Origin: Pycnococcus provasolii
Taxonomy: Eukaryota > Chlorophyta > Pseudoscourfieldiophyceae > Pseudoscourfieldiales
DNA: 64,000 bases
Direction: 5' to 3'
Assembly (NCBI GenBank): GCA_049487715.1
Contig: CP150569.1
Span: 496,001 to 560,000 of the forward strand
This document shows, piece after piece, positions 1 to 9,031 of this stretch. The position numbers and the translations under genes were made by a program. The notes beneath the pieces were generated by a model. That model did no database searches and had not been told where the DNA came from. It saw only the letters and a list, made by a program, of their open reading frames with translations. Within the stretch, counting starts at the first letter, position 1. Every line of letters starts with the position of its first letter.

Positions 1-1
1 C

Positions 2-169
2 GAAAATTCGATCGAGGCTGCCGTGAAGGACTGTGTGAAGAAGGCGCAGTCGAACGGCCCTCGCGGCCACGTGTTGAACCTCGGCCACGGCGTGATTGTG
101 GGAACGCCCGAGGAGGCGGTGGCGACGTTCTTTGCTGCGAGCAAGGAGACATTCTACGACAAGATGTAG
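2..169 (+). CDS. Uroporphyrinogen decarboxylase, C-terminal end (partial)
   Basis: The window opens inside this gene; 55 C-terminal residues and the TAG stop are visible. UROD decarboxylates the four acetate side chains of uroporphyrinogen III to give coproporphyrinogen III, a step shared by heme and chlorophyll synthesis and usually plastidial in algae. The visible part holds the conserved C-terminal signature of the family: GPRGHVLNLGHGV followed by GTPEEAV, then an amphipathic helix ending in FYDKM. The catalytic N-terminal residues lie outside the window. The family call is firm on this signature. Plastid targeting cannot be judged without the N-terminus. Confidence 0.85.
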   Translation, partial: ENSIEAAVKDCVKKAQSNGPRGHVLNLGHGVIVGTPEEAVATFFAASKETFYDKM

Positions 170-1392
170 CCAAGAAGACAAGAAGACGACAAGAAAAAAA
201 AAAATGGAAAATTTCTGCATTCACATCTTGTCGTAACACGAAAAAGATGATATACCTCACCCAGATCCTGTTAGCGTCAACGTATGTTACGTATATTCGC
301 CCTGTGGGCTGTGGCCCCCTAGTGAGCCTGAAAGCTTTAGTAGTAATTTCGCAAGCAGTTCAGCCCTCGGAGGGAGTCGGTCTATGGATAGCGGAATTTA
401 AAAAAGAAAACTCGACGCATTTCCAGCCGCTTTCGCGTTAGGCTTACTCACTGGGCAGGCTTTGAGTTTTTTTTACGTAGTCGTTGAAATGCGAGAAATA
501 CGAGATTCGAATGCACCCACGGGAGGGGGATATCTCCCTGGGGGAGATATCCAGTCGGGCGGCGGCGCCCCTTGTACCCTTGGTTCCCCTTTCCAACTGT
601 AACCATTCTTAAGGTCAACTACCCCTTGCTCCCACAGCATCACACTATCACACAGCGATGGGACTCGTTTCGATCACTGCTAAATCCGTACGTTAAGCTC
701 TTTCCGCTCCTCAAGCTGTATGATCTAGGTGACGGCTTTCTAGGGATACGTGACGCTGAATGCCAGACACAGGTGTGCCACACTACTATTGATCAATAAT
801 GCATCCACGCGCGCCAATCCCCGACAAGATCCCCGTTAGGGGGGTCTCAAACCCGACAGGGTGGAAGCCCTTGGAATTCTGAAACCCGACATGACGTGCG
901 ACATCCATCAGGCGGGCCCGTCTTCGTCGTATGTGTTTCAGACACACGTACTCCCTTACGGGCGTGGTGATGGCGTGCATAGCCTCCCCCTTTTGGCTCG
1001 AACTGCGATTGGTCAGCCGTCGGTGCATCATCATTTCGTAGCGTCGGCATATACTCCGTCACGTCTGCGTCGTACCGTGTCCACCACGGCCCGCGGCGCT
1101 CGCGCGTCTCCCGCGCGTATTCGCCGTCCACCTCCTCCGCCACCTCTACGCGAGCGACGTGCGTCAAGCGTACGCGCGCGCGGCGCGCTTGCCGCGAGCC
1201 CACAGTGGCAAATGGCAAGTGGGCCCGGGCCTTCTGCCCGGGCCCACTCGGGCCCTTAAGGGTATGTGTGAAACTGACCAACCGGGATCCCAAAACTCCG
1301 CTGAAATCTGATATCTCTCTGGGAGGAAATCTGTCAGATATTTCTTTGAGCGCCGCCGCCGCATTTCGCTTTCGCTTCGCCATCCCCAAACA
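170..1392. other. Intergenic, two perfect hairpins
   Basis: No convincing gene is seen on either strand; the open frames here are short, arginine-rich and without family signatures. Two perfect inverted repeats are present: GGATATCTCCC at 528-538 paired with 542-552 (3-nt loop), and AGTGGGCCCGGGC at 1218-1230 paired with 1236-1248 (5-nt loop). The second lies about 145 bp upstream of the next start codon. The stretch must contain the 3' UTR of UROD and the promoter of the hydroxylase gene. Confidence 0.6.
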
Positions 1393-3129
1393 ATGGCGTC
1401 GTCAAAGTCACACCAATACACGTGTCTGTCACCAGGCCTTCTCTCTCCTTCGTCGTCGTCGTCTCTGAAGTCCGCCTCTGATGACGTGTCTCGTTATGCG
1501 TCGTCCTATGCCCTTGCTCAGCCGTACAAACACGTGCAAATACTTCCCCTCATGACCCCCCAGGCGGCATCAGGTGTACGCGATGAAATCATATCTAACT
1601 TAGACGCGTCACTTCGTGAGACTGATTTGTTCAAAGTGTACCAGACGCCTGACCTTGCGAACCTAGACAAAGACGCCGCCTCCTCAGCCGCACCTCATCT
1701 GCTCGCGCTTCTTGAAGCCATTTACTCGGAAGAATTCAGGGCATTTGTTTCCCAAGTGACCAACTGCGGGCCGCTCAGAGGAGATAAAGTTGACGTGTCG
1801 TGCAACGTCTACGCCAACGGTGGACACCTTCTATGCCACGACGACGTCATTGGAACACGCCGTGTATCATTCGTCATATACCTCACCGACCCGGACGAAG
1901 CATGGGAGGACGAAGACGGAGGCGCGCTCGAACTCTTTCCGCTCGACACGCTGGAAAATAACAACGAGACACAACAGCACCCGCAGCCAAGCTGTATCCC
2001 GACGAAACGTGTGCCACCGACGTACAACTCCATGGTGCTATTCCAAGTCACGCCGGGCGTCAGCTTCCACGCAGTACAGGAAGTGTACGCGGAAGACAAA
2101 CCGCGCCTATCCGTGTCAGGATGGTTCCACGCCGCAACACCACCGCCAGGATATGACACGAACGCGACGCTCGCACAACTTCTTGAGGGAAAGGGCGCTG
2201 ATGCACTCGCGCCGCTCGCGCCGCTGACGGCTGACGACAATCTCGTCGACCTGCGTGGAGTTGTCAACGATGTCTACCTCAAGCCGGAAACGCAAAAGCA
2301 AGTGCGCGACAGCTTCGACGCGACTGGGGGCAGCGTCGAGCTGCACGACTTCCTTGCGCCGGCGCTGGCGAATCGCGTGCGCGCAGCACTGAAAGCCGCT
2401 GATGCGCTGGATCGCCTCGGCGGTGGGCGCGTGCCCGAAGACAACGCGGGAATCAGAACAGGCTGGGAACTGCAGGGGCCACCGCACAAGCGACGCTTCC
2501 TTGAATGGTGTGGAGGAAATGGCGGCGGCGATGACGACGACGAACTGGGTGCTGTACTCGGCGAAGTGAAGAGGGCACTCGCGTCGTTAGCATTTGGCAA
2601 GCTCATGTCCGCGTTGACCGGTGACAGCTTGCCAAGTCGCGCTCGCGCGACTGCGCGGCGTTTCCGCGCGGGATTGGACTACACAGTCGCGCACCACGGC
2701 GACCTCGGTGCGGAAGATGGCGAGGCGCGCTTGGAGGCGTCTTTAACCTTCGCGGGAGGCGGGGAAGACGATGACGCGCATGAGACTTGGGCAAGCGGAG
2801 AGGTGGGGGGCTTCACAGACTACGTCAAAGCAACGATAGATGCGTCGAGTGATAAGAAGAAGGATGATGATGGCGATGAGGAGCAGGAAGTTGGACCAGC
2901 GTCGAAGCGACGTCGAAAAAATGACGAGGAGTCGGACAAGCTCGCGGCGGCTGCGGAGGCTGCAATATACAAGGACGAAGATGACGAAGACGACGTGCTG
3001 TGCTCACACGCAAGCTTCAACACGATTACGATTGTCAGACGCGCTCCGAATATGCTTCGCTTCGTAAAGTACCTCTCCGCTGCCGCCCCGGGAAGTTTGT
3101 GTGATGTTTTTGTGGAGTTTGATCGATGA
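1393..3129 (+). CDS. OGFOD1/Tpa1-type prolyl 3-hydroxylase
   Basis: A 578-residue 2-oxoglutarate and Fe(II) dependent oxygenase. In animals and yeast this family hydroxylates a proline of ribosomal protein uS12 (Rps23) and affects translation fidelity. The catalytic double-stranded beta-helix occupies roughly residues 45-245. The iron ligands are visible as the HxD of LLCHDDVIGTRR (about H149, D151) and the distal His of VSFHAVQEV (about H226). The 2OG-binding Arg follows in RLSVSGWFH. The second half (about 280-575) corresponds to the non-catalytic OGFOD C-terminal domain, interrupted by an acidic, lysine-rich low-complexity stretch. The ATG at 1393 is preceded by CAAACA and gives the whole domain. 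It converges on the karyopherin gene with a 57-bp gap. Confidence 0.85.
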   Translation: MASSKSHQYTCLSPGLLSPSSSSSLKSASDDVSRYASSYALAQPYKHVQILPLMTPQAASGVRDEIISNLDASLRETDLFKVYQTPDLANLDKDAASSAAPHLLALLEAIYSEEFRAFVSQVTNCGPLRGDKVDVSCNVYANGGHLLCHDDVIGTRRVSFVIYLTDPDEAWEDEDGGALELFPLDTLENNNETQQHPQPSCIPTKRVPPTYNSMVLFQVTPGVSFHAVQEVYAEDKPRLSVSGWFHAATPPPGYDTNATLAQLLEGKGADALAPLAPLTADDNLVDLRGVVNDVYLKPETQKQVRDSFDATGGSVELHDFLAPALANRVRAALKAADALDRLGGGRVPEDNAGIRTGWELQGPPHKRRFLEWCGGNGGGDDDDELGAVLGEVKRALASLAFGKLMSALTGDSLPSRARATARRFRAGLDYTVAHHGDLGAEDGEARLEASLTFAGGGEDDDAHETWASGEVGGFTDYVKATIDASSDKKKDDDGDEEQEVGPASKRRRKNDEESDKLAAAAEAAIYKDEDDEDDVLCSHASFNTITIVRRAPNMLRFVKYLSAAAPGSLCDVFVEFDR

Positions 3130-3186
3130 AGAGCAGAATGATTGTGTAAAATAAACTCTAGTGTATAATATTATGCTTACTTTTGT

Positions 3187-6100
3187 CTATCCGCCGAGTG
3201 CCATCAGCGCGTTGACAGCCTGTTCTTGGAACGTCTTGGTTCTACGGCAGCAGTCGGAGAACTCCTGAATGGCCACCTCGGATCTTGTTGTGTACACACC
3301 AGACTGAAGTGCGTCTGCGAGCGCGCTCTTGTCGGCGGCGCTGGCAGCCGTATCTGGCACAGCCTGCAGAGCCATGACGAGCCACTCACGTGCGCCCATA
3401 TTGGCAATGCTCAAGCACTCGTACATCGCCTGAATGGCATCGCTGGCGTCGTGCACGCGCCGGCGCGGCGCGGCGCCTGCTATCACAGCCAAAAGCCGGC
3501 TGAGCGTGCGCGGCCCACGTGGGGGTGCGAGTGCCTGTGTGATGGCACCGCTCCGGCGCAAGTCTTCTGAGTTGCACAGCTTAGAAATCATCATGCATGC
3601 GCTCATGCCCGCCTCGACGTGCTTGCAGACGCAGCTGATCGCGCCGACGTCGAGCATCAGCGCGATGAGGTCCGGCCTCGCAATGACGTGGCGAGCGCAG
3701 TAGCTGACGGCGCGGCCGCCGAGGAGGTACGTGTCGTCGGCAAGATGCGGGTTTTCGTCCACCATCTGGGGGGATGGAAAGCGCGAAAGGCTGTTAGAGA
3801 GGATGGAGCACACCACCTCGCCAAGGCTGACGTCCCATGCCTCGGGAGCGCACTTGTCCACATGACCACCGAGCGACTTTGTCAGCTCCGATGCCACGAG
3901 AAGAATGGGTCCGTGGGGGTGCCTTGCAAACGCACGAGGTAGCGTGGCAAGCAACTGCGGCAAAAGCTGAGCTGCGTGAGGATACCCGCTTGCCTTAATC
4001 CCGTACTTGACCACCTTGCATAGATCCTCGATGGTGTTCTCGTCGCCTAGGCTCGACTCGATTGCCTTCTCGAGTGTAGGCCAGAGCCAGCTGAGAGCGC
4101 CGGCGACAATGGATGGGTAAGCGTCCATGCCACTAAGCGCCGCACGAAGGCACTGGGCAGCATGCTGCTTCTGCGCGCTGATCAGCGTGGAAGGTGGCGA
4201 TGCTGATGCGGAGTTAAGCACCGCCGTCGGGCGATCGATCACTGCGAGGAATCCCTGTTCGCGCTGCTTCGGATCGCCTAGCGCGCCGACAGCACTCGTG
4301 AGCGCCGTCGTGACGTCCTGCATCGCCCACTTGTCGATTTGATTGTTTGAAGCCGGCGGTGCTGCCGATGCCGTCGTTGAATTCGCGGCGGCGGCGGCGG
4401 CGGCGGCGCCTAGGTAAGCCTCGATCGTGGAGGCGTAGAGCTTCAGCAGATTCGAAAGAGTCGCCTCCGAGCTGACAAATTTTGCGCACGCCATGCACGT
4501 TTTCATCAGGCCGTGTGCTGCACTCGACGCGGCGTTTCCCCCAAGTGCGATTCCTTTGGCGCACAGCGTGAGAACGTGCGAGAGCAGGTCGGCGGCGCCA
4601 GTCTCCTCACGCTCGAGCATATCTGCAAGCCAGTAGGCGTACGAACCGCAGCACATCGTCGCCTGCTCCAGCAGAAGAGGTCGCTGCACGACGAGCGCGT
4701 CGGGTGCCGCGACAACGGCTGCAAGAAAGGCGCCAACGATCTGCGCATCGCCGGGAAATGCGCCAGAGAGTGGGAGCACGTGCGCGGCGTCGCACGCAAT
4801 GGCGAGAGCCGCCTCTCCCTCCTCCCATCCAGCTCTGCCCTCATGCGTCGCGGCCACCGCGGTGCCAAGCTGCTTGAGTGTTTCCGACGCTCCGAGAAGA
4901 GCCGCGCAAGATCGCACGAGGTCTGTCATGTAGTTGCGCTGCTGCCTAAGCTCGCGTCGCTGCGTTTCCGTCCACGTTCTCTCCTCGTCGCCTTTTGGGT
5001 ATCGCAGGCGTACGACGGTGGCGGCGAGCACTTGGCTGAAAGCTGGTGCGAAGAACGCCCTTCGTCGATCCGCCTCGATGGCGTCTATGCCGCGTGCCTC
5101 GAGGGATGAGAGCAGCTTCCTCTGCAGCTCAAACCAGAATACTGCCGCCATCTCCGCCACACCGGAATCGGGATGTCTCGCGACGGCGAGCAGTGCCTCC
5201 GCGGGTGCGGCAAATTCGGGCGTCGCTGTTGCAATCTGTTCCACGAACACCTCGCCGACTTCTGCGAAAATGCGCGCGAGTGGCTTGGCAGACTCGACGT
5301 CGTCAGGGTCATCTGCGATGAGTTTGTCGAGGCGAGGCTTGAGCTCGAGCGCGCGCGCTGCGACAGCCTGTGCGATGGGCGCGGCGGCGGCGGCGGCGCT
5401 TCGCGCCTGTTCCATTGAGGGCGCTGCGCCAACTTCTCCCTCTTCTGCGGTGAGAAGAAATTGGCTCACCGAGGCGCACCTTAGCAATTCTACCGCCGTG
5501 TCGATCGCACCTTCGAACACGACGCCGTCTGGGTCGCCAGCTAGTGCGTCAACGGTGGCTTTGCACACGGGGTGTGCGGCAAGTCCTGCGACGCCTCCCG
5601 CGAAGCACCTTGAGCCAGCGAGGTGGAGCCACGTTGCGTAGCTTCTGAGTGCGGCTGCAGCGGCGTCGGGGCTTGCCGCGGATTGCGCGGCGTTTGTGAT
5701 TGCGTTGATAGCGTCCGGCGCGGCGGCTCTGACTTCCGCCTCGAACGCGCGTCGACGTGCGGGTTTGACTGCGACGCGCGTCGATCCGACTTCCTCGGGT
5801 ATGACTTGCAGTAGGTTCATGATTGCGTCGACTAGGTTCGTGGAAGTCAAGGATGCGAGTTTGTTGACGCTCCACTGTATGAGTCCAAGAGAATCCCACG
5901 CAGCTGACGGTAGGTGTGTCGCAGCGGCGGCGATGGCGACGCAGAGCGCGGTCCGTATCGCGGTTGGTCCAGCGGCGTATTTCGCGAGCAATACAAATAA
6001 CGAGTCGCGAAGTTGCAGCGACGCCTGTGGGGGAAGTTCCTCGAAGTCCGCGCTGCACTTTTGTCTGAGCGTTTGCGCACAGAAAATCAACAGTTCAAGC

Positions 6101-6318
6101 GAGACGGAAGGACCGGAGGATCCCCCCAGAGGAGTGTGCCCCGACGCGCCGGAGTGGAGTGCAGCATCGCAGAGCGACCACGCCGCCACGGATGACTGAA
6201 AGGAAGATAGGTAGGATTCGGATGCACGACGATCGGACGGGGACGAGCGACTTGAACTGTATAGCGTGGACAAATAAGACGATAGAGACGACAGAGACAA
6301 CGACGAGGGATCCGACAT
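3187..6318 (-). CDS. Transportin-3/importin-13-type karyopherin beta
   Basis: A 1043-residue all-helical HEAT-repeat protein, the usual length for importin-beta family receptors. The first 150 residues match the Xpo1/importin-beta N-terminal region: a motif FCAQTLRQKCSADFEELP, then LRDSLFVLL, then IRTALCVAIAAAATHLP. This order is characteristic of the TNPO3/Mtr10/MOS14 branch, which imports SR splicing factors, and of importin-13. The remainder is Ala/Leu-rich helical repeat without other domains. The ATG at 6318 opens a Ser-rich leader (SDPSSLSLSSLSSYLSTLYSS). Which cargo branch it belongs to is inference; the karyopherin assignment is firmer. Confidence 0.75.
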   Translation of the reverse strand: MSDPSSLSLSSLSSYLSTLYSSSRSSPSDRRASESYLSSFQSSVAAWSLCDAALHSGASGHTPLGGSSGPSVSLELLIFCAQTLRQKCSADFEELPPQASLQLRDSLFVLLAKYAAGPTAIRTALCVAIAAAATHLPSAAWDSLGLIQWSVNKLASLTSTNLVDAIMNLLQVIPEEVGSTRVAVKPARRRAFEAEVRAAAPDAINAITNAAQSAASPDAAAAALRSYATWLHLAGSRCFAGGVAGLAAHPVCKATVDALAGDPDGVVFEGAIDTAVELLRCASVSQFLLTAEEGEVGAAPSMEQARSAAAAAAPIAQAVAARALELKPRLDKLIADDPDDVESAKPLARIFAEVGEVFVEQIATATPEFAAPAEALLAVARHPDSGVAEMAAVFWFELQRKLLSSLEARGIDAIEADRRRAFFAPAFSQVLAATVVRLRYPKGDEERTWTETQRRELRQQRNYMTDLVRSCAALLGASETLKQLGTAVAATHEGRAGWEEGEAALAIACDAAHVLPLSGAFPGDAQIVGAFLAAVVAAPDALVVQRPLLLEQATMCCGSYAYWLADMLEREETGAADLLSHVLTLCAKGIALGGNAASSAAHGLMKTCMACAKFVSSEATLSNLLKLYASTIEAYLGAAAAAAAANSTTASAAPPASNNQIDKWAMQDVTTALTSAVGALGDPKQREQGFLAVIDRPTAVLNSASASPPSTLISAQKQHAAQCLRAALSGMDAYPSIVAGALSWLWPTLEKAIESSLGDENTIEDLCKVVKYGIKASGYPHAAQLLPQLLATLPRAFARHPHGPILLVASELTKSLGGHVDKCAPEAWDVSLGEVVCSILSNSLSRFPSPQMVDENPHLADDTYLLGGRAVSYCARHVIARPDLIALMLDVGAISCVCKHVEAGMSACMMISKLCNSEDLRRSGAITQALAPPRGPRTLSRLLAVIAGAAPRRRVHDASDAIQAMYECLSIANMGAREWLVMALQAVPDTAASAADKSALADALQSGVYTTRSEVAIQEFSDCCRRTKTFQEQAVNALMALGG

Positions 6319-6550
6319 GATAAGCGTGGCGTGTTATGCTATGCCGCCGCCGCCGACACCAACGAGCCGAACAGGAGCAGAGCAGAATGAGCGCGCGCGA
6401 AATGGGGATTGGGGGAAATGTTGGTTTGGGGCCGGACCCCGGGATACGCCGTTGCTTGGGCTCCCTGGACCTGGGTGAGGAGTAGTGTCCGTCCTCTTCC
6501 GACGAACACGACCGCGTCCGGCTGGGCTTTCCCTTGTGGAGTCCGTCGCA

Positions 6551-7327
6551 ATGGCGGGAGTTTCAAGAAATGTCATAACGTCCGACTTGTTCCAAGCTAA
6601 CTCGCCCTTCGGTACGACTTTTTGTACCTTAAGACGTCTTACATCATTCATGTCGAATCGAGCCGCCCAAGCTGCCCACTCTCTCGACTGGCGTGCGCGC
6701 CTAGAGTACTACCGCCCAGCTTTCGAGCTCTTAAGCCCGGCGCAGTGGGTTAACGGTTGGACGGTCACGTGCCTCCACAACGTGACAGTCTCGGCCGACG
6801 TGTTCCAAGCGGACTCTCCCTTTGGTACGACTTGTGTGTTCACCACTGACCCACACCCGAGCGTCCTGCCGAGTGCCGACGACGGTCACGCCTTCTTCAG
6901 CGTGGAGGATTTCGTGGCGCGCGTGCCGCACGCACACGGCGCGCTGCATAAGCACTGGAAGCTCGTCGCGGATGAGCTCACGTCGTACCAGCGAGAGGCG
7001 TGCACTTCCATTTGCGAAGGCGCTGACGCGTACGTGCGCGTGCGCACGGGAGGGGGCCCGAGCGAGGGCCGGGTGGTAGGGGGCCGGGCGGGTCCCGAGG
7101 GCAAGGGCGAGGGCCAGCCGCGTCGCGTATCTCGAGGAGTTGATCACCCCCCCCCCCGGGCCCCGGCGAGGCCCCGAAACGTTACAACCAACTTTTCATC
7201 ATCGGTTCCATTTATCGTTTTCGTTTCTCCTCGGCGGGTCTTGGGCGGGTTAGTTTTTATATTCTTTTCGCTCGCGTCGCGTCTTGATGCCGTCGCTGTC
7301 GTCGCTTGCACACGCTTTGCCTCGTGA
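6551..7327 (+). CDS. Hypothetical protein with a duplicated FQA(N/D)SPFGTT module
   Basis: An open frame of 258 codons from ATG 6551. I do not recognise a family. It contains two copies of a short motif about 71 residues apart, SDLFQANSPFGTT and ADVFQADSPFGTT, with DNA-level similarity at about 6580-6625 and 6793-6838. Residues about 35-160 look protein-like (WRARLEYYRPAFELL, HAFFSVEDFVARVPH, LTSYQREACTSICEGADAYVRV). After about 7030 the frame turns into Gly/Pro/Arg low complexity and overlaps the start of the downstream dioxygenase frame by 41 bp, so the true 3' end may be earlier or spliced. Treat the model as tentative. Confidence 0.3.
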   Translation: MAGVSRNVITSDLFQANSPFGTTFCTLRRLTSFMSNRAAQAAHSLDWRARLEYYRPAFELLSPAQWVNGWTVTCLHNVTVSADVFQADSPFGTTCVFTTDPHPSVLPSADDGHAFFSVEDFVARVPHAHGALHKHWKLVADELTSYQREACTSICEGADAYVRVRTGGGPSEGRVVGGRAGPEGKGEGQPRRVSRGVDHPPPRAPARPRNVTTNFSSSVPFIVFVSPRRVLGGLVFIFFSLASRLDAVAVVACTRFAS

Positions 7328-8582
7328 GGGTAGGGTGGGGCTTCTTGCTGAGTGCGTAAGAGCATCATGGGTTATCAAGTACCTGTTACTGTGTGGGTGT
7401 GACGCGTTGGCCGCCCGTCTCCTGCTCCTTCGCAACTCGTCTGCGTCTTCCGGGGCTGCTTCCTTAAAGGCCAACAAGCTTGACCAGCAGCACTCCTTGC
7501 CGCCCGCTCGCTTCTCGTACAAATATGCGCTCACGGAGCCTAACGCGACGAACTTCGCTGATCGGAAAAATGTTTGTGAGTTTGAGTTTGTGGACCTGGA
7601 CTCGGCGGGTTGGAGGGACGTACCAGCGGACCACCCAGAAGTTGTGCGGTTACGGAACGACTTGGAAAAATACAACGGGCTTGCAGATTTGGAAACTTGC
7701 AGTCCGGGCGACGTACAGCGCGCTGCTGAGCTCTTTTACCGTGACGGATTTGTGGTTATTCGTGACGTGCTCGACGCAAAGCAACTCGCAAAGCTTCGGG
7801 AAGGTTGCGAGGAAGTCATGACAGAAATAGTCAAGCTTGACAAACACCGTCGTGGCAACAGAGGAAGCCATCGATACAGCTTCTCACCTGCGTACCAGCA
7901 TGGTTCCATGTTGCACCACCCTGCGTGGGTGCAGCTTGTTGACCTTCCGAAGTTGACGCCAATTCTTCAGCGTATTTTCGATAGCCCTGACTACCACTGT
8001 CTGAATGCAGGTGGCGACTTTTGCTTACCTGGTACGACTCTGTACGAGCCACTCCACACTGACGTTGGGGACAGGCACGCGTACAAAGCGGGGGATGTGC
8101 TGAAATCCCACGGCTCGTTTCGCGATCCTCGTGGCAAAGTCACGCTGCGTGACCTGCCGTGCCCTTCGATTGCTTGCAACTTCTTCCCTGATGATCAAAC
8201 AGCACTTAACGGTCCCACGCGACAAATTCGAGGAACTCAGAAGTGGTGCATGCGTTCGCCGAGTCTCGAGGAAGAGCCGAGCTGGATGCAATATTCCACC
8301 GCTTGCCCAGTCAAGGCGGGAAGTGTCATTCTTCGTGACATTCGCGCGTGGCACGGAGGGACACCAAATCTCTCGAATAAGTGCCATTCCATTCCAGCCG
8401 TCTACTTTTGGGCGCCATGGTACCGCGAAAATCTTGGCGAGACCGGACCAGCAATGCCACGTGACGTATACGAAGATCCTGAAATCACCTCGGACTATGC
8501 TCGACATTTGCTTCGTTATCTTGTGGCAAAACCTGGGGAGCACATCGACTGCAGCATGCGCAGTGATTTTGGAAGCTTTTGA
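7287..8582 (+). CDS. Phytanoyl-CoA dioxygenase (PhyH) family protein
   Basis: A 431-residue protein of the PhyH branch of 2OG/Fe(II) oxygenases, which hydroxylate small lipophilic or secondary-metabolite substrates. The fold starts with YRDGFVVIRDVLDAKQLAKLREG near residue 150. The iron ligands are the HTD of EPLHTDVGD (about residues 257-259) and the distal His in RAWHGGTPNLSNK (about 355). The usual 2OG Arg after the distal His appears to be Lys in this last motif, so cofactor contact should be checked. The first 60 residues are hydrophobic and Ser/Leu/Arg-rich and could be a targeting peptide. The start is the first ATG; the frame immediately upstream lacks another. The substrate is unknown. 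Confidence 0.8.
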   Translation: MPSLSSLAHALPREGRVGLLAECVRASWVIKYLLLCGCDALAARLLLLRNSSASSGAASLKANKLDQQHSLPPARFSYKYALTEPNATNFADRKNVCEFEFVDLDSAGWRDVPADHPEVVRLRNDLEKYNGLADLETCSPGDVQRAAELFYRDGFVVIRDVLDAKQLAKLREGCEEVMTEIVKLDKHRRGNRGSHRYSFSPAYQHGSMLHHPAWVQLVDLPKLTPILQRIFDSPDYHCLNAGGDFCLPGTTLYEPLHTDVGDRHAYKAGDVLKSHGSFRDPRGKVTLRDLPCPSIACNFFPDDQTALNGPTRQIRGTQKWCMRSPSLEEEPSWMQYSTACPVKAGSVILRDIRAWHGGTPNLSNKCHSIPAVYFWAPWYRENLGETGPAMPRDVYEDPEITSDYARHLLRYLVAKPGEHIDCSMRSDFGSF

Positions 8583-9031
8583 CGGACACCTGCGGCGGTG
8601 CCACGCCGACGGCAGGAGGCTCTTGCTTCGCTCATTCCGTTGCGTAATCGATTTTACTTCGGTCTTTTTCCACATTTCACATTCCCCACTTACTTCGCCC
8701 GCCCATTCAGCGGCGCCATTCATTCGCCATTGAGCCGCGCGATATTGTATTGGTACATGCAAAATTAAAACTTAGGCCGCTCTTGCTTTTCGCATGTGTG
8801 CGTCCGATTGTGAGAGACACGTGTATCTCCTGTTATCAACAGGCTAATAAGACGCCATTAAGTCGACATCCATGGAGGTGCCACCACCCAACCTTGCATG
8901 CATGCATTGTGACGTCATGCTGGCTTCGCCGCCTGCTTTGCCCAGGGGATATGGGGAATCCCCCTTCGGGACATCCCCCTGCGGGACATCCCCGGGAATT
9001 TCCCCAACTTCATTCCCAATTCTCGGGAGCC
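8583..9031. other. Intergenic with GGGACATCCCC direct repeats
   Basis: This holds the 3' region of the PhyH gene and the 5' region of the fusion gene. A cluster of short related words, GGGGAATCCCCC, CGGGACATCCCC (twice) and CCGGGAATTTCCCC, lies at about 8950-9005, ending roughly 27 bp before the chosen start. The coding frame is open back to 8750, but its peptide there is low complexity and crosses this repeat, so I treat it as leader DNA. Confidence 0.5.
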
